Made by a program: the position numbers and the translations under genes. Under the pieces are notes generated by a model. It was not told the origin of the DNA. It ran no database searches and saw only the letters and a program-made list of their open reading frames with translations. A stretch of 64,000 nucleotides of DNA from Phocaeicola dorei (lineage in GTDB: Bacteria; Bacteroidota; Bacteroidia; Bacteroidales; Bacteroidaceae): assembly GCF_013009555.1 (NCBI RefSeq), contig NZ_CP046176.1, positions 248,001 to 312,000 of the forward strand. The letters are read 5' to 3'. This document shows, piece after piece, positions 31,085 to 41,854 of this stretch. How positions within the stretch are numbered: position 1 is the first letter of the stretch; the number at the start of each line of letters is the position of its first letter.

Positions 31085-31130
31085 AAAGGGTCGTATCAAA
31101 CTCTGTATTGAGTAATGATACGATCCTTTC
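31085..31130. terminator. Strong hairpin, possibly bidirectional terminator
   Basis: A 14-base stem with one wobble (31085-31098 with 31116-31129) and an inner ACTC/GAGT stem. T-rich sequence follows on the plus strand (TTTCTTTAGTCTTTT) and TTTT on the minus. It probably ends the malQ-transporter transcript and any rightward transcript from 30795. The rest of 30575-31278 holds only the features listed. Confidence 0.7.
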
Positions 31131-31278
31131 TTTAGTCTTTTAGGATGCTCAAATTTCAGATTATAAGTTCATGTTTTCAAAAACAGAGTTTTGACACCGC
31201 GGAGTGAATTTCAGTTTCGGGAAACAGAACATTGAACGGTGGTGATGGAATGAGCATATATTACTTTCGGGAAATGCT

Positions 31279-32634
31279 TTACCTCTCTTTGATAATACTT
31301 ACACAGCCGGCACCGATAATCAGGAACACTCCAGCCAATACCAGCATGTTTACTTCCGGAGCGACACTACCCGGACTGGTAAATATCTTCAGTACGATAC
31401 CTCCTAAAGAAGCTGCGACAATCTGTGGAACACAAATAGTTCCATTGAATAATCCCAGATAGGTTCCCATATGTCCTCCTGTTAATGCATTGGTCAGAAT
31501 GGTAAAGGGAAGGGCCAGCATGGCTGCCCATGCGCAACCTATCAGGATGAAGGATGCAAATAAAGCATATTGATTATGGATAAAGAAAATGGAGATGAAT
31601 CCAATGCCTCCCAATACCAGACTGAGTACGTAGGCAAGTTTGCGGTTCTGAATCATCGGGATGATCGTTGCCCAAATAACGGAACCGATGGCTTGGACAG
31701 CAAATAAGATCCCGACCCAATCTCCCGCTGTCTGGTATTGTGCGGATTGTGTATCCAGTACCACTCTGGAAACACCGTTTGTCATGGTTGTTATGACCGG
31801 TGTGTCGAACACATTCAAAGCAACTGTTCCATTGGTGTAAGTCCACATGAACATGAAGGCTGCCCAGCAGAAAAATTGTACCAGTCCTACTGTCCAAAAG
31901 GCTTTGGGAGCCTTGACCAGCAATTTGAACATATTTGTCTTTTCTTTTTTGCTTTCATGGGTGATGCCATGATATGCTGCATATTCTTCGGGAGGAAATT
32001 CCTTTACTTTGGCCGAAGTATAGATCACGCATAGAATCAGTATCAATGCGCCGATGTAGAAAGAATAGATGACAGAGTCGGGAATAACACCTTTGGGAGC
32101 AATATTACTGATGCCGATGGCGGCAAAAATAAACGGGAAAAGATATCCTGCCAGACTGCCGGCATTACAGAGAAAACTCTGAATGGAGTAAGCCAGTCCT
32201 TTTTGTTTTTCATTCACCATATCGCCCACCATCATCTTGAAGGGCTGCATGGCCATATTGATAGAGGTATCAAGGAACATCAGTGATATCAGACCGAATA
32301 CCATAGCTGCACTGACTGTCATTCCGAAACTACCTGCATTAGGGAGCAGGCACATGACGCAAACAGCAACCAGAGCTCCTGCAAACAGATAGGGGATACG
32401 CCGTCCGAAACGCGTCCAAGTGCGGTCACTCAGTGCGCCTATGATGGGTTGGACGATGATTCCTGCCAGCGGAGGTAATATCCAAAAATAGCTTAAACTG
32501 TGTGGGTCTGCTCCCAAAGTGGAAAAGATACGGCTGATATTCGCGCTTTGCAAAGCGTAGGCTATCTGCACGCCAAAGAATCCGAAACTAATATTCCATA
32601 GTTTCCAGAAACCTAAATCGGGAATTTTTTTCAT
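31279..32634 (-). CDS. MFS sugar transporter, SLC45-like (maltose/maltodextrin)
   Basis: A 451-residue membrane protein with about 12 hydrophobic spans and the MFS loop motif SDRTWTRFGRRIPYL (about 69-83) between helices 2 and 3. The N-terminal LGFWKLWNISFGFFGVQIAYALQ stretch is typical of the SLC45/GPH-like branch of cation-coupled disaccharide carriers. It follows malQ by 73 bases, with a hairpin between, so it probably carries maltose or maltooligosaccharides across the inner membrane after SusA/SusB action. Sucrose is another possibility for this branch. The family call is good and the substrate is inferred from malQ. Confidence 0.85.
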   Translation of the reverse strand: MKKIPDLGFWKLWNISFGFFGVQIAYALQSANISRIFSTLGADPHSLSYFWILPPLAGIIVQPIIGALSDRTWTRFGRRIPYLFAGALVAVCVMCLLPNAGSFGMTVSAAMVFGLISLMFLDTSINMAMQPFKMMVGDMVNEKQKGLAYSIQSFLCNAGSLAGYLFPFIFAAIGISNIAPKGVIPDSVIYSFYIGALILILCVIYTSAKVKEFPPEEYAAYHGITHESKKEKTNMFKLLVKAPKAFWTVGLVQFFCWAAFMFMWTYTNGTVALNVFDTPVITTMTNGVSRVVLDTQSAQYQTAGDWVGILFAVQAIGSVIWATIIPMIQNRKLAYVLSLVLGGIGFISIFFIHNQYALFASFILIGCAWAAMLALPFTILTNALTGGHMGTYLGLFNGTICVPQIVAASLGGIVLKIFTSPGSVAPEVNMLVLAGVFLIIGAGCVSIIKER

Positions 32635-32673
32635 GGTATGTGTGTTATTGATTATCGTTGGGGTAGAGATTCA

Positions 32674-32700
32674 CCACAGACGGCCCCAGGCTGTCTGTGG
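32674..32700 (-). other. Hairpin between malQ and the transporter gene
   Basis: An imperfect 11-base stem (CCACAGACGGC with GCTGTCTGTGG) fills much of the gap. There is no T-run. It may be an mRNA processing or stabilising element. Confidence 0.4.
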
Positions 32701-32707
32701 CGGATGT

Positions 32708-35386
32708 TTAGAATCTGCCGGCAGTGTCAATCATCTCTACCAGCTTTTCATTGAACTTCTTGTTCTTTATCAGTTCTTCCAAAGTGAGATGCATGCGATA
32801 TCTCCAGTAATGTCTTGGATTGGCAGGTATGTTGATACGTTCCGCGTTCACATCGGGATAGCGGATTTCTTCGTCTATTGACAGCCAGTCCTGAAAGGAA
32901 AGGATACACAGCAATGAAGGACATTCCAGATGGTGGCGTACTATTTCCTCGCAAACCCATCCTGGGGCTGAAACCGGAACTTCTCCCCAGTGTCCCATTA
33001 CATGGTTGTAGTAGCGGCAGGTCTGTTCATAATCTTCTTCCCACCATCCCCGCAGAGTAGACATATCATGAGTGGAAATAGTACAAACTGAGCGGTACGG
33101 ATATTCCCACACGTGACCGAACTCATGTTTGGGATTCTTGGGCATACGTTGGATTTCCAGACTGAGTATTTGCAACTGATCCATTACCCAAGGCACACAG
33201 TCGGGTACCATTCCTAAATCCTCTCCGCACACCAGCATGGAAGTGGCTTGTGTCAGGATAGGCAGCTTTTTCATCGCTTCCTGATACCAGAACTGGTTAT
33301 GGCGTTGGTAATAATAATGATTATACAGACGGTTGAAAGCGTCTTTCTCCTTCCAGTTGAGGCGCCCGAAGATGAAATCATTCTGAACGGCAATTCTTGG
33401 ATGATACATGGATGGGTGTTTGCGGTCGGGAACAAATAATACATTGCTTATCAAGGCATATACTCCCTCGCGTATATGGATACTTTCTTCATCTTTCTTA
33501 TCGGAGAAGTAAGTCTCCACTTTGCGTTGGGTATCATATTCCGGACGCATTTCATAAATGTCATCGTGAACATGCTGTACGAATGTTTCTTTTACAAAAG
33601 CAGCTTTGTCACCAAACATCTTGTTTAGCATCTCTTCGTTGATGAACGGTTTGGTCATGAAGTCCTTTTGGAACGGCAGCCCGTAACTTTGAATTTCGTC
33701 CACACTCATAGGCAATGCCGGTACAAACTGTCCCAGCAAACCATGTACCGAATGAGATGGAATTTCCCAGATACGGAAGAAACCAAGAATATGGTCTATG
33801 CGGTAAGCTGTGAAATACTCTGCCATTTTGCGGAAACGCTTCTGCCACCATTGGTAGTTGTCTTGTTCCATTACCTCCCAATTATAGGTGGGAAAGCCCC
33901 AGTTTTGTCCGTTCACGGAGAATGCGTCGGGTGGTGCGCCTGCCTGACCGTTCATGTTGAAATAATACGGCTCAATCCATGCCTCCACGCTGTTGCGGCT
34001 GATGCCGATAGGGATATCACCTTTAAAGATAATACCTTTTTCGCGGGCATAGTTTCCTGCATCAAGTAATTGGATATGTAAATGGTACTGTGTGTAGTAG
34101 TAAAAGGCGATTTCTTCATAACAAGAGCTGTCCGGTGCGCATAAGGCTGCTATTTCTTCTGCCTTGTACTCTGTATGCTCAGGCCATTGGCTGAAATCCG
34201 GAGTGCCATACAGATCTCTTAGATAGCTGAATGCAGCGTATGGCAGCAGCCAATGTTCATTCTCTTCAAAGAATCTTTTGAATTCATCCGAAGCCAGCAC
34301 TTTTCTTCCGGTTTGTTGGAACATCACTTTCAAGTAGGCACGTTTGGCATTGTTCACTGCTTCATAATCTATTTGAGGAAGAGCGTTCAATTCTTGTCGG
34401 CGGGCTTCAAAAACAGCCAGCGCTTCCTTATCCTTCATCTTACCCAGCTGGTTCAAGTCAATATACATCGGGTGGAATGCATAAATGGAAATGCTGTTGT
34501 AGGGATAAGAATCCATCCAGGTATGGGTAATGGTCGTATCGTTGATAGGGAGGATTTGTACAGCTTGCTGGTGGGTCTTTGCCGCCCAGTCTATCAGTTT
34601 CTTCAAATCTCCGAAATCTCCTACTCCAAAACTTTTCTCACTACGGAGAGAAAATACAGGGATAGCCGTTCCCGCCACTTTACGGGCCGATGAAGTGAAA
34701 TGAACTTCTGTTTCCGGTGTCAGGTAGATTTCTCCTTTTTTTAATTCCGGATTATTAAGCATCCGGTTGTCGTGGTTCTCCCATTCCTCTACCTGCTTGC
34801 TGTCGGCGTTGCAGGTTACGAACTTATAACTTAGCGGAAATTCCAAAGTAGAAACATTCAGTGTGATGGTCCACTCGTTAGGCTGTATTTCTTCCATCAG
34901 GACAGTCTTTTGAATATCCCAATTGCCTAAAGCCGGGCAATCCCCGCTGATAGCCAGCACTTGATGCTTATGATGCAGGCAAGGGCATAAGGCCCGGAAA
35001 GTAATGCTTCCATCGGCGCTTGCTGTGACTTTTATAGCTGCTTCAGACTGATAATCACCACTGAAGGCGGAACTGTATAAGTAAGATTCAGCCGGAAGGT
35101 CTTTCCAGAAATCATTTAATATGTAGTGGCAGTTTTTCTTTTTCCCGGGACAAAACAAATGAGCCATGGTTCCGCTTTCACGGCGGATGCACTGTCCGTC
35201 ACGATATACTCCATAGCGGTAGGAAACAGGTACGCATGCAGGGAGATCCGGCATTTCAGCTTCACCTTCCCAATGTTCCCCGTTTGGAGTGCGAAGGATG
35301 ATAGGTTCACTATTGTTTCCGTCCAGTATCACCCCCAGTTCTTCTCCCCAGGCTGTACGGTATTCAATTCGAAATGTGAGTTTCAT
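32708..35386 (-). CDS. malQ: 4-alpha-glucanotransferase (GH77) with two N-terminal CBM20 domains
   Basis: An 892-residue cytoplasmic protein. Two starch-binding CBM20-like domains (about 1-95 and 113-215; GDCPALGNWDIQKTVLM in the second) precede a GH77 barrel. Catalytic residues are nucleophile Asp531 (YRIDH), acid/base Glu722 (GEDLG) and Asp774 (STHD). This two-CBM20 long form is usual in Bacteroidetes and resembles plant DPE2. It moves glucan units between maltodextrins, releasing glucose and making longer chains for phosphorylase. It is the first gene of a two-gene unit with the transporter and should work downstream of the Sus system, but its promoter lacks the sus box. Confidence 0.96.
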   Translation of the reverse strand: MKLTFRIEYRTAWGEELGVILDGNNSEPIILRTPNGEHWEGEAEMPDLPACVPVSYRYGVYRDGQCIRRESGTMAHLFCPGKKKNCHYILNDFWKDLPAESYLYSSAFSGDYQSEAAIKVTASADGSITFRALCPCLHHKHQVLAISGDCPALGNWDIQKTVLMEEIQPNEWTITLNVSTLEFPLSYKFVTCNADSKQVEEWENHDNRMLNNPELKKGEIYLTPETEVHFTSSARKVAGTAIPVFSLRSEKSFGVGDFGDLKKLIDWAAKTHQQAVQILPINDTTITHTWMDSYPYNSISIYAFHPMYIDLNQLGKMKDKEALAVFEARRQELNALPQIDYEAVNNAKRAYLKVMFQQTGRKVLASDEFKRFFEENEHWLLPYAAFSYLRDLYGTPDFSQWPEHTEYKAEEIAALCAPDSSCYEEIAFYYYTQYHLHIQLLDAGNYAREKGIIFKGDIPIGISRNSVEAWIEPYYFNMNGQAGAPPDAFSVNGQNWGFPTYNWEVMEQDNYQWWQKRFRKMAEYFTAYRIDHILGFFRIWEIPSHSVHGLLGQFVPALPMSVDEIQSYGLPFQKDFMTKPFINEEMLNKMFGDKAAFVKETFVQHVHDDIYEMRPEYDTQRKVETYFSDKKDEESIHIREGVYALISNVLFVPDRKHPSMYHPRIAVQNDFIFGRLNWKEKDAFNRLYNHYYYQRHNQFWYQEAMKKLPILTQATSMLVCGEDLGMVPDCVPWVMDQLQILSLEIQRMPKNPKHEFGHVWEYPYRSVCTISTHDMSTLRGWWEEDYEQTCRYYNHVMGHWGEVPVSAPGWVCEEIVRHHLECPSLLCILSFQDWLSIDEEIRYPDVNAERINIPANPRHYWRYRMHLTLEELIKNKKFNEKLVEMIDTAGRF

Positions 35387-35417
35387 GTTATTATTTGAGT
35401 TAAATGGTTTAATGTCC

Positions 35418-35425
35418 CAAAATTA
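35418..35425 (-). promoter_or_regulatory. -7 element of malQ
   Basis: TAATTTTG on the minus strand is an exact TAnnTTTG match; the start site would be near 35410 with a leader of about 24 bases. No clear -33 element was seen. The rest of the 35387-35713 gap holds the gyrB terminator and no convincing gene. Confidence 0.5.
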
Positions 35426-35620
35426 AGACTTTCTGTCAGAATATCGTCTTTCATCCAATTAATTTATAAGAAAAATGAATGAGGTTATGTTTGTTACCGG
35501 CGGTGAACTATTACAATTTCTGCCCATTTCATCGAAAAAAAGAGTCGGTATGAGTATCTGTTTCTTCGGGCATTTAAAAGAGGAAAAATATAAATGGGGG
35601 CAGATTGATTTTCATTGATA

Positions 35621-35660
35621 AAAAAGCCCCGATCCAGAGAAAAGCAGGATCGGGGTTACC
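35621..35660 (-). terminator. Intrinsic terminator of gyrB
   Basis: A perfect GC-rich 9-base stem (35627-35635 with 35647-35655) is followed on the minus strand by CTTTTTTATC. It lies just after the gyrB stop. Confidence 0.9.
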
Positions 35661-35713
35661 TCAAATTGTAAGATGTGAGGATGGATTTTGATTAAAAAAT
35701 AATGAATGAAAAA

Positions 35714-37708
<1,995 letters not shown>

Positions 37709-37709
37709 T

Positions 37710-37717
37710 CAAAGATA
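37710..37717 (-). promoter_or_regulatory. -7 element of gyrB
   Basis: TATCTTTG on the minus strand is an exact -7 match, about 32 bases before the ATG. A -33 element is not clear. The remaining 37718-38069 stretch has no convincing gene; a 30-codon open piece at 37928-38020 is discussed elsewhere. Confidence 0.6.
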
Positions 37718-38069
37718 CGAAAAATTGCTGAGACAGGCAGCTTTTATGGACTAAAAAACGTAAAAAAGAGGGGATTGGACAGGTTTGGAATGAGGTCTGT
37801 CCGTGAACGCCGGGAAAAGTATGGGAGTGATGTATTTATTTCGAGGGTAAGTCTTTTGGAAATTAATGGGTCTTTTTTTCCTTCAAATCCTTCATCGACG
37901 CTTAACAGGCTTTTTATCAGTACTTTATCATGTACGATCCTCTTCTAAATCCTTCATGAATGCTTCGGATTCTTCAGACTCTGTTTTTCGCGGAGCGAGG
38001 ATTTGCGCTTCTTTTAGATGTTATGTTTGCAATATGTATTGCTTGTGTTTTATGAAGCGCATAAAAGAC

Positions 38070-38100
38070 AAAAGGCCGGATTAAAAAATCCTGCCTATTT
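38070..38100 (-). terminator. Intrinsic terminator of rpsT
   Basis: A 9-base stem with one mismatch (38074-38082 with 38087-38095) is followed by TTTTGTC on the minus strand, 24 bases after the rpsT stop. Confidence 0.75.
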
Positions 38101-38123
38101 TATCTTTTAGTTTAAGACTTTGC

Positions 38124-38378
38124 TTAAGCAAGTTTGCTAATGTAAGCAGCCAATTTTGACTTCAAGTTAGCAGCCTTGTTCTTGTGTATGATATTGGTCT
38201 TAGCAAGTTTGTCCAACATCTTCTGAACGCCCGGATACATTGCAACAGCTTCTGCCTTGTCAGTAGTTGCACGAAGTTTTTTAACAGTGTTACGCATTGT
38301 TTTTGCATAATATCTGTTATGAAGTCTTCTCTTCTCTTCCTGTCTGATTCTCTTTAATGATGATTTGTGATTTGCCAT
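38124..38378 (-). CDS. rpsT: 30S ribosomal protein bS20
   Basis: An 84-residue, strongly basic, helical protein beginning [18 protein letters not shown], the hallmark start of S20. The rest follows the family ([18 protein letters not shown], ending [18 protein letters not shown]). It binds 16S rRNA early in small-subunit assembly. It lies 42 bases after the tRNA-Glu gene on the same strand and probably shares its promoter, then ends at its own terminator. Confidence 0.97.
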   Translation of the reverse strand: MANHKSSLKRIRQEEKRRLHNRYYAKTMRNTVKKLRATTDKAEAVAMYPGVQKMLDKLAKTNIIHKNKAANLKSKLAAYISKLA

Positions 38379-38420
38379 CTCGACTAATCTTTAATTTTGT
38401 TCTTTTATTATTTTTATTTG

Positions 38421-38492
38421 TAGCCCGTGGGGGAATCGAACCCCCCTTTCAAGAATGAAAATCTTGCGTCCTAACCGATAGACGAACGGGCC
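38421..38492 (-). tRNA. tRNA-Glu (anticodon TTC)
   Basis: Read on the minus strand the 72-base gene folds as a cloverleaf: acceptor GGCCCGT with ACGGGCT (a G-T end pair), D arm with GTCTATCGGTTAGGAC, anticodon stem CAAGA/TCTTG around loop TTTTCAT with anticodon TTC, and T arm GGGGG-TTCGATT-CCCCC. CCA is not encoded, which is usual in this phylum. Confidence 0.97.
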
Positions 38493-38558
38493 GAGCCTTG
38501 ATTCTGCCGAGCCTTAGCTTGGCTTGCTTTCGGAGAGTGTTTTTCTCTTTTGCGGTTG

Positions 38559-38589
38559 CAAAGGTAGGAACTCTTTTTGAATTGACAAA
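38559..38589 (-). promoter_or_regulatory. Promoter of tRNA-Glu and rpsT
   Basis: On the minus strand TTTG (38589-38586), 19 bases, then TACCTTTG (38566-38559): a full match to the Bacteroidetes consensus, as expected for a strong stable-RNA promoter. Confidence 0.82.
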
Positions 38590-38639
38590 ACATTCGGCAT
38601 ATTTTTTTTATAAATACGTGCATTTTCATCTAAAAACCT

Positions 38640-38672
38640 TATTTTTGTATGTTCCAAAGATACATATATTTG
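38640..38672 (+). promoter_or_regulatory. Candidate recO promoters
   Basis: Two exact -7 matches face recO: TATTTTTG at 38640-38647 and TATATTTG at 38665-38672. Either would give a leader of 55-80 bases. The region 38494-38735 is thus a divergent promoter region. Confidence 0.5.
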
Positions 38673-38735
38673 TGTGGAAAAGCAAAAAACGTATTCCGGA
38701 CAACGATTATCTAGTATATAAAAGAGAGAAAGAGT

Positions 38736-39461
38736 ATGCTTCAAAAGACGGTGGGAATTGTACTTCATACCTTAAAATATAATGATACTTCGAATATCGT
38801 TGATATTTATACGCGCGAGAATGGCCGTGCTTCTTTTCTTGTGTCTGTTCCCCGTTCACGGAAATCGGCGGTGAAGACGGTATTGTTCCAGCCGCTTTCC
38901 ATGATAGAGTTTGAAGCGGATTATCGTCCGATGTCCAATTTGTATCGTATAAAAGAAGCGAAGTCGTGGCATCCTTTCCGCACGTTGCCATACGATCCTT
39001 ATAAATCTTCCATTGCCATGTTCTTGGCGGAATTTCTGTATCGTGCTTTGCGTGAAGAAGCGGAGAACGGGCCGTTGTTTGCTTATTTGGAGCATTCTAT
39101 CCGGTGGCTGGACGAATGCGACAGAAGTTTCTCCAATTTTCATTTGGTTTTTCTGATGCGTTTTTCACGTTTCCTCGGTCTGTATCCTAATACGGAGGAT
39201 TATAGGGAAGGATGTTTTTTTGATATGCTGAATGCCTGTTTCGTGTCTGTCCAGCCATTACATGGTGCTTTTTTGAAACCGGAGGAGGCTTCACGTATCA
39301 ACCTTTTAATGCGTATGAATTATGAAACAATGCATCTTTTTACTATGAGCCGTCTGGAGCGTAACCGCTGTCTGGTTATTATGAATGATTATTATCGTTT
39401 GCATCTGCCGGATTTTCCGGTGCTGAAATCGCTGGATGTGCTGAAAGAGTTGTTCTCGTGA
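38736..39461 (+). CDS. recO: DNA repair protein RecO
   Basis: A 241-residue protein. The N-terminal OB-fold (about 1-80) opens [26 protein letters not shown] and carries the [12 protein letters not shown] loop; helices follow (about 85-240) without the zinc cysteine cluster of some RecO proteins. It anneals single strands and loads RecA in the RecFOR pathway. It stands alone on the plus strand, divergent from tRNA-Glu, as often in Bacteroides. Confidence 0.93.
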   Translation: MLQKTVGIVLHTLKYNDTSNIVDIYTRENGRASFLVSVPRSRKSAVKTVLFQPLSMIEFEADYRPMSNLYRIKEAKSWHPFRTLPYDPYKSSIAMFLAEFLYRALREEAENGPLFAYLEHSIRWLDECDRSFSNFHLVFLMRFSRFLGLYPNTEDYREGCFFDMLNACFVSVQPLHGAFLKPEEASRINLLMRMNYETMHLFTMSRLERNRCLVIMNDYYRLHLPDFPVLKSLDVLKELFS

Positions 39462-39508
39462 AATCCTTTCTTATCAGGATGTGTTCATGTTTCGCGCCTT
39501 TTTTATCT

Positions 39509-39599
39509 ATCGTTTCACTTTAGTGATGAAGTTGTTTCACTGGAATGATGAAATCTCATCACTAGAGTGCTAAAGCTTCATCACTAAAGTGAAACGATA
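39509..39599. repeat. Large intergenic palindromic repeat after recO
   Basis: Perfect 24-base arms (39509-39532 with 39576-39599, TATCGTTTCACTTTAGTGAT...) enclose an imperfect inner inverted repeat of the same TTTCACT/AGTGATGA words. It resembles the element at 256-335 in word content. It may fold the recO 3' end. Beyond it, 39600-39965 has no clear gene, only coding-like scraps on the minus strand. Confidence 0.65.
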
Positions 39600-39969
39600 A
39601 ATGAAGCGGGAAGCAAATGGGTATTCTTCCTGTCTTGAAAGTTAAGACGGAAAGCAGGTGCAATCTTTTGACCACGATATTGTATGACTCATCTTTGTCC
39701 TTTAGCATGATGGTCAAAGACATCGGTCCGGTGCGGGTGTTGTGGCGGCTGAAGGTGCTGACAGCGTACTGAAGGAGCTACTGTCAGCCTTATGCGTTGT
39801 ATATCAGCTTTTTATTGTGGCTGAATACACTGAAGGATACTTTGAATTCCAGGGCATTGGTGAAGTGAGAATGATAAACGGAAAAAGTTTAAAATGATAA
39901 ACTAGCCTTTTATTTGCTTGGGAAGCTGGATAGGGTACTGCATACGTTTGCTTCTCACTGATTTTATAA

Positions 39970-40019
39970 AAAACGAAACTTCTGTCCGTAAAGATGAATC
40001 GGGGCAGAAGCTTCGTTTC
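39970..40019 (-). terminator. Intrinsic terminator of the dcw-yqeY operon
   Basis: A 14-base stem with one mismatch joins AAACGAAACTTCTG and CAGAAGCTTCGTTT and is followed on the minus strand by TTTTTTATAAA. It lies 23 bases after the yqeY stop. Confidence 0.85.
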
Positions 40020-40041
40020 TTGAATATGGATTGCCGGAGTA

Positions 40042-40491
40042 TTATCCCAGTAATTCTTTCACTTTAGCCGAGATGGCACGTCCTTCGGCTTTGCCTGCCA
40101 ACTTTTTGGTGGCGACGCCCATGACTTTACCCATATCCTGAGGACCGGCGGCACTCACTTCTGCAATAATTTCTTTTAAAGCCGCTTCCAGTTCTTCGTT
40201 ACTCATTTGTTTGGGCAGATAGGCTTCAAGCACTGCCACTTGGGCCAGTTCGGCTTCTGCCAAGTCGGCGCGGCCCTGACCTTGGTAAATGGCGGCTGAA
40301 TCTTTCCCTTGTTTTACCAGTTTCTGCATGATTTTCAATGCAGCGTCATCCGTCAAAGTGTCGTTGGCGCCCGGTGCTGTCTTTGCTTCAAGGAAGAATT
40401 TTTTCACATTACGCAAAGTTTCCAGTTTCACTTTGTCCTTGGCTTTCATAGCCTCTTTGATATCGTTGCTGATTACGTCAAATAAATCCAT
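40042..40491 (-). CDS. GatB/YqeY-domain protein
   Basis: A 149-residue protein of the YqeY family (GatB_YqeY), helical, beginning MDLFDVISNDIKEAMKAKDKVKLETLRNVK and ending with the tail domain GKVMGVATKKLAGKAEGRAIS. The C-terminal part resembles the tRNA-binding tail of the GatB subunit of amidotransferase, but there is no catalytic domain. Its role is not settled in any bacterium I know. It lies 21 bases after ftsZ and ahead of the operon terminator, so it is the last gene of the division operon. Confidence 0.88.
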   Translation of the reverse strand: MDLFDVISNDIKEAMKAKDKVKLETLRNVKKFFLEAKTAPGANDTLTDDAALKIMQKLVKQGKDSAAIYQGQGRADLAEAELAQVAVLEAYLPKQMSNEELEAALKEIIAEVSAAGPQDMGKVMGVATKKLAGKAEGRAISAKVKELLG

Positions 40492-40512
40492 AGTTCTTTT
40501 CTATTTTAGTTG

Positions 40513-41817
40513 TTAAAATGTGATCGTTATTCCGCCGTTTTCGGTATCGTTATTGAACGTTTCCTCTTCTTCGGCTATTGCTTTGGACTGGATACTTTCC
40601 AACACAGTTTTGGTACGTTGGAAAGTAGGGGTTGTTTCCACCATACTGATAATATCATCATTGTCCAGATCCTCCAGACTGAAGATGTAAATGTTGTGGC
40701 GTTTCTTCTTGTTGCTGTTCTTGAAGGTGTCTTTGCCGTAGTAATCTCCACGACGTTCATCTTTGCGCTGTTCCTCTTCCTCCAGCTCTTCCAGTTTCTT
40801 TTGTTCCTCGATGGTGCGTTTGTTCATCATGTTGTCCATGCCCGGTACATCCTTGATGCCGAAACCGGTGGCAAGTACGGTGAACTTCACCTGCTCTTCC
40901 AGCGACTCGTCAATATAGAGCCCCCATTTGGTTTCCACGTCTTTACCGAATTTGCTCATGAAGTCATGAACCTCATTCATTTCTTCCATCATCAACTCGC
41001 TCTTGGTGCTGAAAGAGATGTTGAACAGGATCTTCTTCGAGTTGAAGATATCGTTGTTGTTCAGCAACGGGGAATGGAGCGCATCATTGATAGCCTGGCT
41101 CACACGGCTTTCCCCTTTGCCGTATCCCGTACTCATAATGGCTACACCACCGTCTTTTAATACCGTTTTCACATCATTGAAGTCCAGGTTGATGGTACCG
41201 CGGATGGTGATAATCTCGGCAATACTCTTGGCTGCGATAGATAAAGTGTCATCCGCTTTGCCGAAAGCGTTCATCACGCTGAAGTCCGAATAAATATCAC
41301 GCAGACGTTCATTGTTAATCACCAGCAGGGCATCTACATGCTGGCTCATTTTCTCCACGCCGTCCAGTGCCTGGTCAATCTTCCGGTTTCCTTCAAAAAG
41401 GAACGGAATGGTGACAATACCTACGGTGAGGATATCCATATCTTTGGCTGTCTTGGCAATGATCGGAGCCGCACCGGTTCCGGTACCTCCTCCCATTCCG
41501 GCAGTGATAAATACCATTTTACAGCCGTCGTTCAACATTCCTTTTACATCTTCTATGCTTTCTTCGGCTGCTTCACGTGCACGCTCCGGGCGGTTTCCGG
41601 CCCCTAATCCTTCTTTTCCCAGTTGCAACTTCACGGGAACGGGGGATTCGGCCAACGCCTGGTTATCTGTGTTGCACACAACAAATGTTACATCGTGTAT
41701 ACCTTCTTTATACATGTGATTTACGGCATTGCCGCCGCCACCTCCCACACCGATTACTTTAATGATAGTCGGGTTTTCTGCCGGGAAATCGAATGGCATT
41801 ATAGTTTCATCAGACAT
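40513..41817 (-). CDS. ftsZ: Cell division GTPase FtsZ
   Basis: A 434-residue tubulin-like GTPase. It has the nucleotide loop GVGGGGGNAVNHM (about 22-34), the signature GGGTGTGAAP (about 109-118) and the T7 loop NLDFNDVKTVL (about 210). The C-terminal linker from about 325 is charged (EEEEQRKDERRGD). The usual end motif (IPxFLR-like) is not plain; the nearest is TPTFQR at 396-401, followed by about 33 more residues. It builds the Z-ring and is anchored by FtsA, encoded 37 bases upstream. Confidence 0.96.
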   Translation of the reverse strand: MSDETIMPFDFPAENPTIIKVIGVGGGGGNAVNHMYKEGIHDVTFVVCNTDNQALAESPVPVKLQLGKEGLGAGNRPERAREAAEESIEDVKGMLNDGCKMVFITAGMGGGTGTGAAPIIAKTAKDMDILTVGIVTIPFLFEGNRKIDQALDGVEKMSQHVDALLVINNERLRDIYSDFSVMNAFGKADDTLSIAAKSIAEIITIRGTINLDFNDVKTVLKDGGVAIMSTGYGKGESRVSQAINDALHSPLLNNNDIFNSKKILFNISFSTKSELMMEEMNEVHDFMSKFGKDVETKWGLYIDESLEEQVKFTVLATGFGIKDVPGMDNMMNKRTIEEQKKLEELEEEEQRKDERRGDYYGKDTFKNSNKKKRHNIYIFSLEDLDNDDIISMVETTPTFQRTKTVLESIQSKAIAEEEETFNNDTENGGITITF

Positions 41818-41854
41818 AATCTTCTATATTATATTAAGGTGATGTAATTCGTTA

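Noticed and set aside
35475..35618. A 47-codon frame on the plus strand between malQ and gyrB
   Set aside because: No promoter or family; it runs into the gyrB terminator from the wrong side. Kept only as a note.
37928..38020. A 30-codon minus-strand open piece with protein-like content, rich in Glu and Lys, between rpsT and gyrB
   Set aside because: It has no start codon at its beginning, sits after the rpsT terminator, and no family was seen; it could be a fossil but is too short to call.
40510..41160. A 216-codon open frame on the plus strand
   Set aside because: It lies wholly antisense to ftsZ, whose motifs are certain; its residues show no family and it is a mirror effect of codon use.
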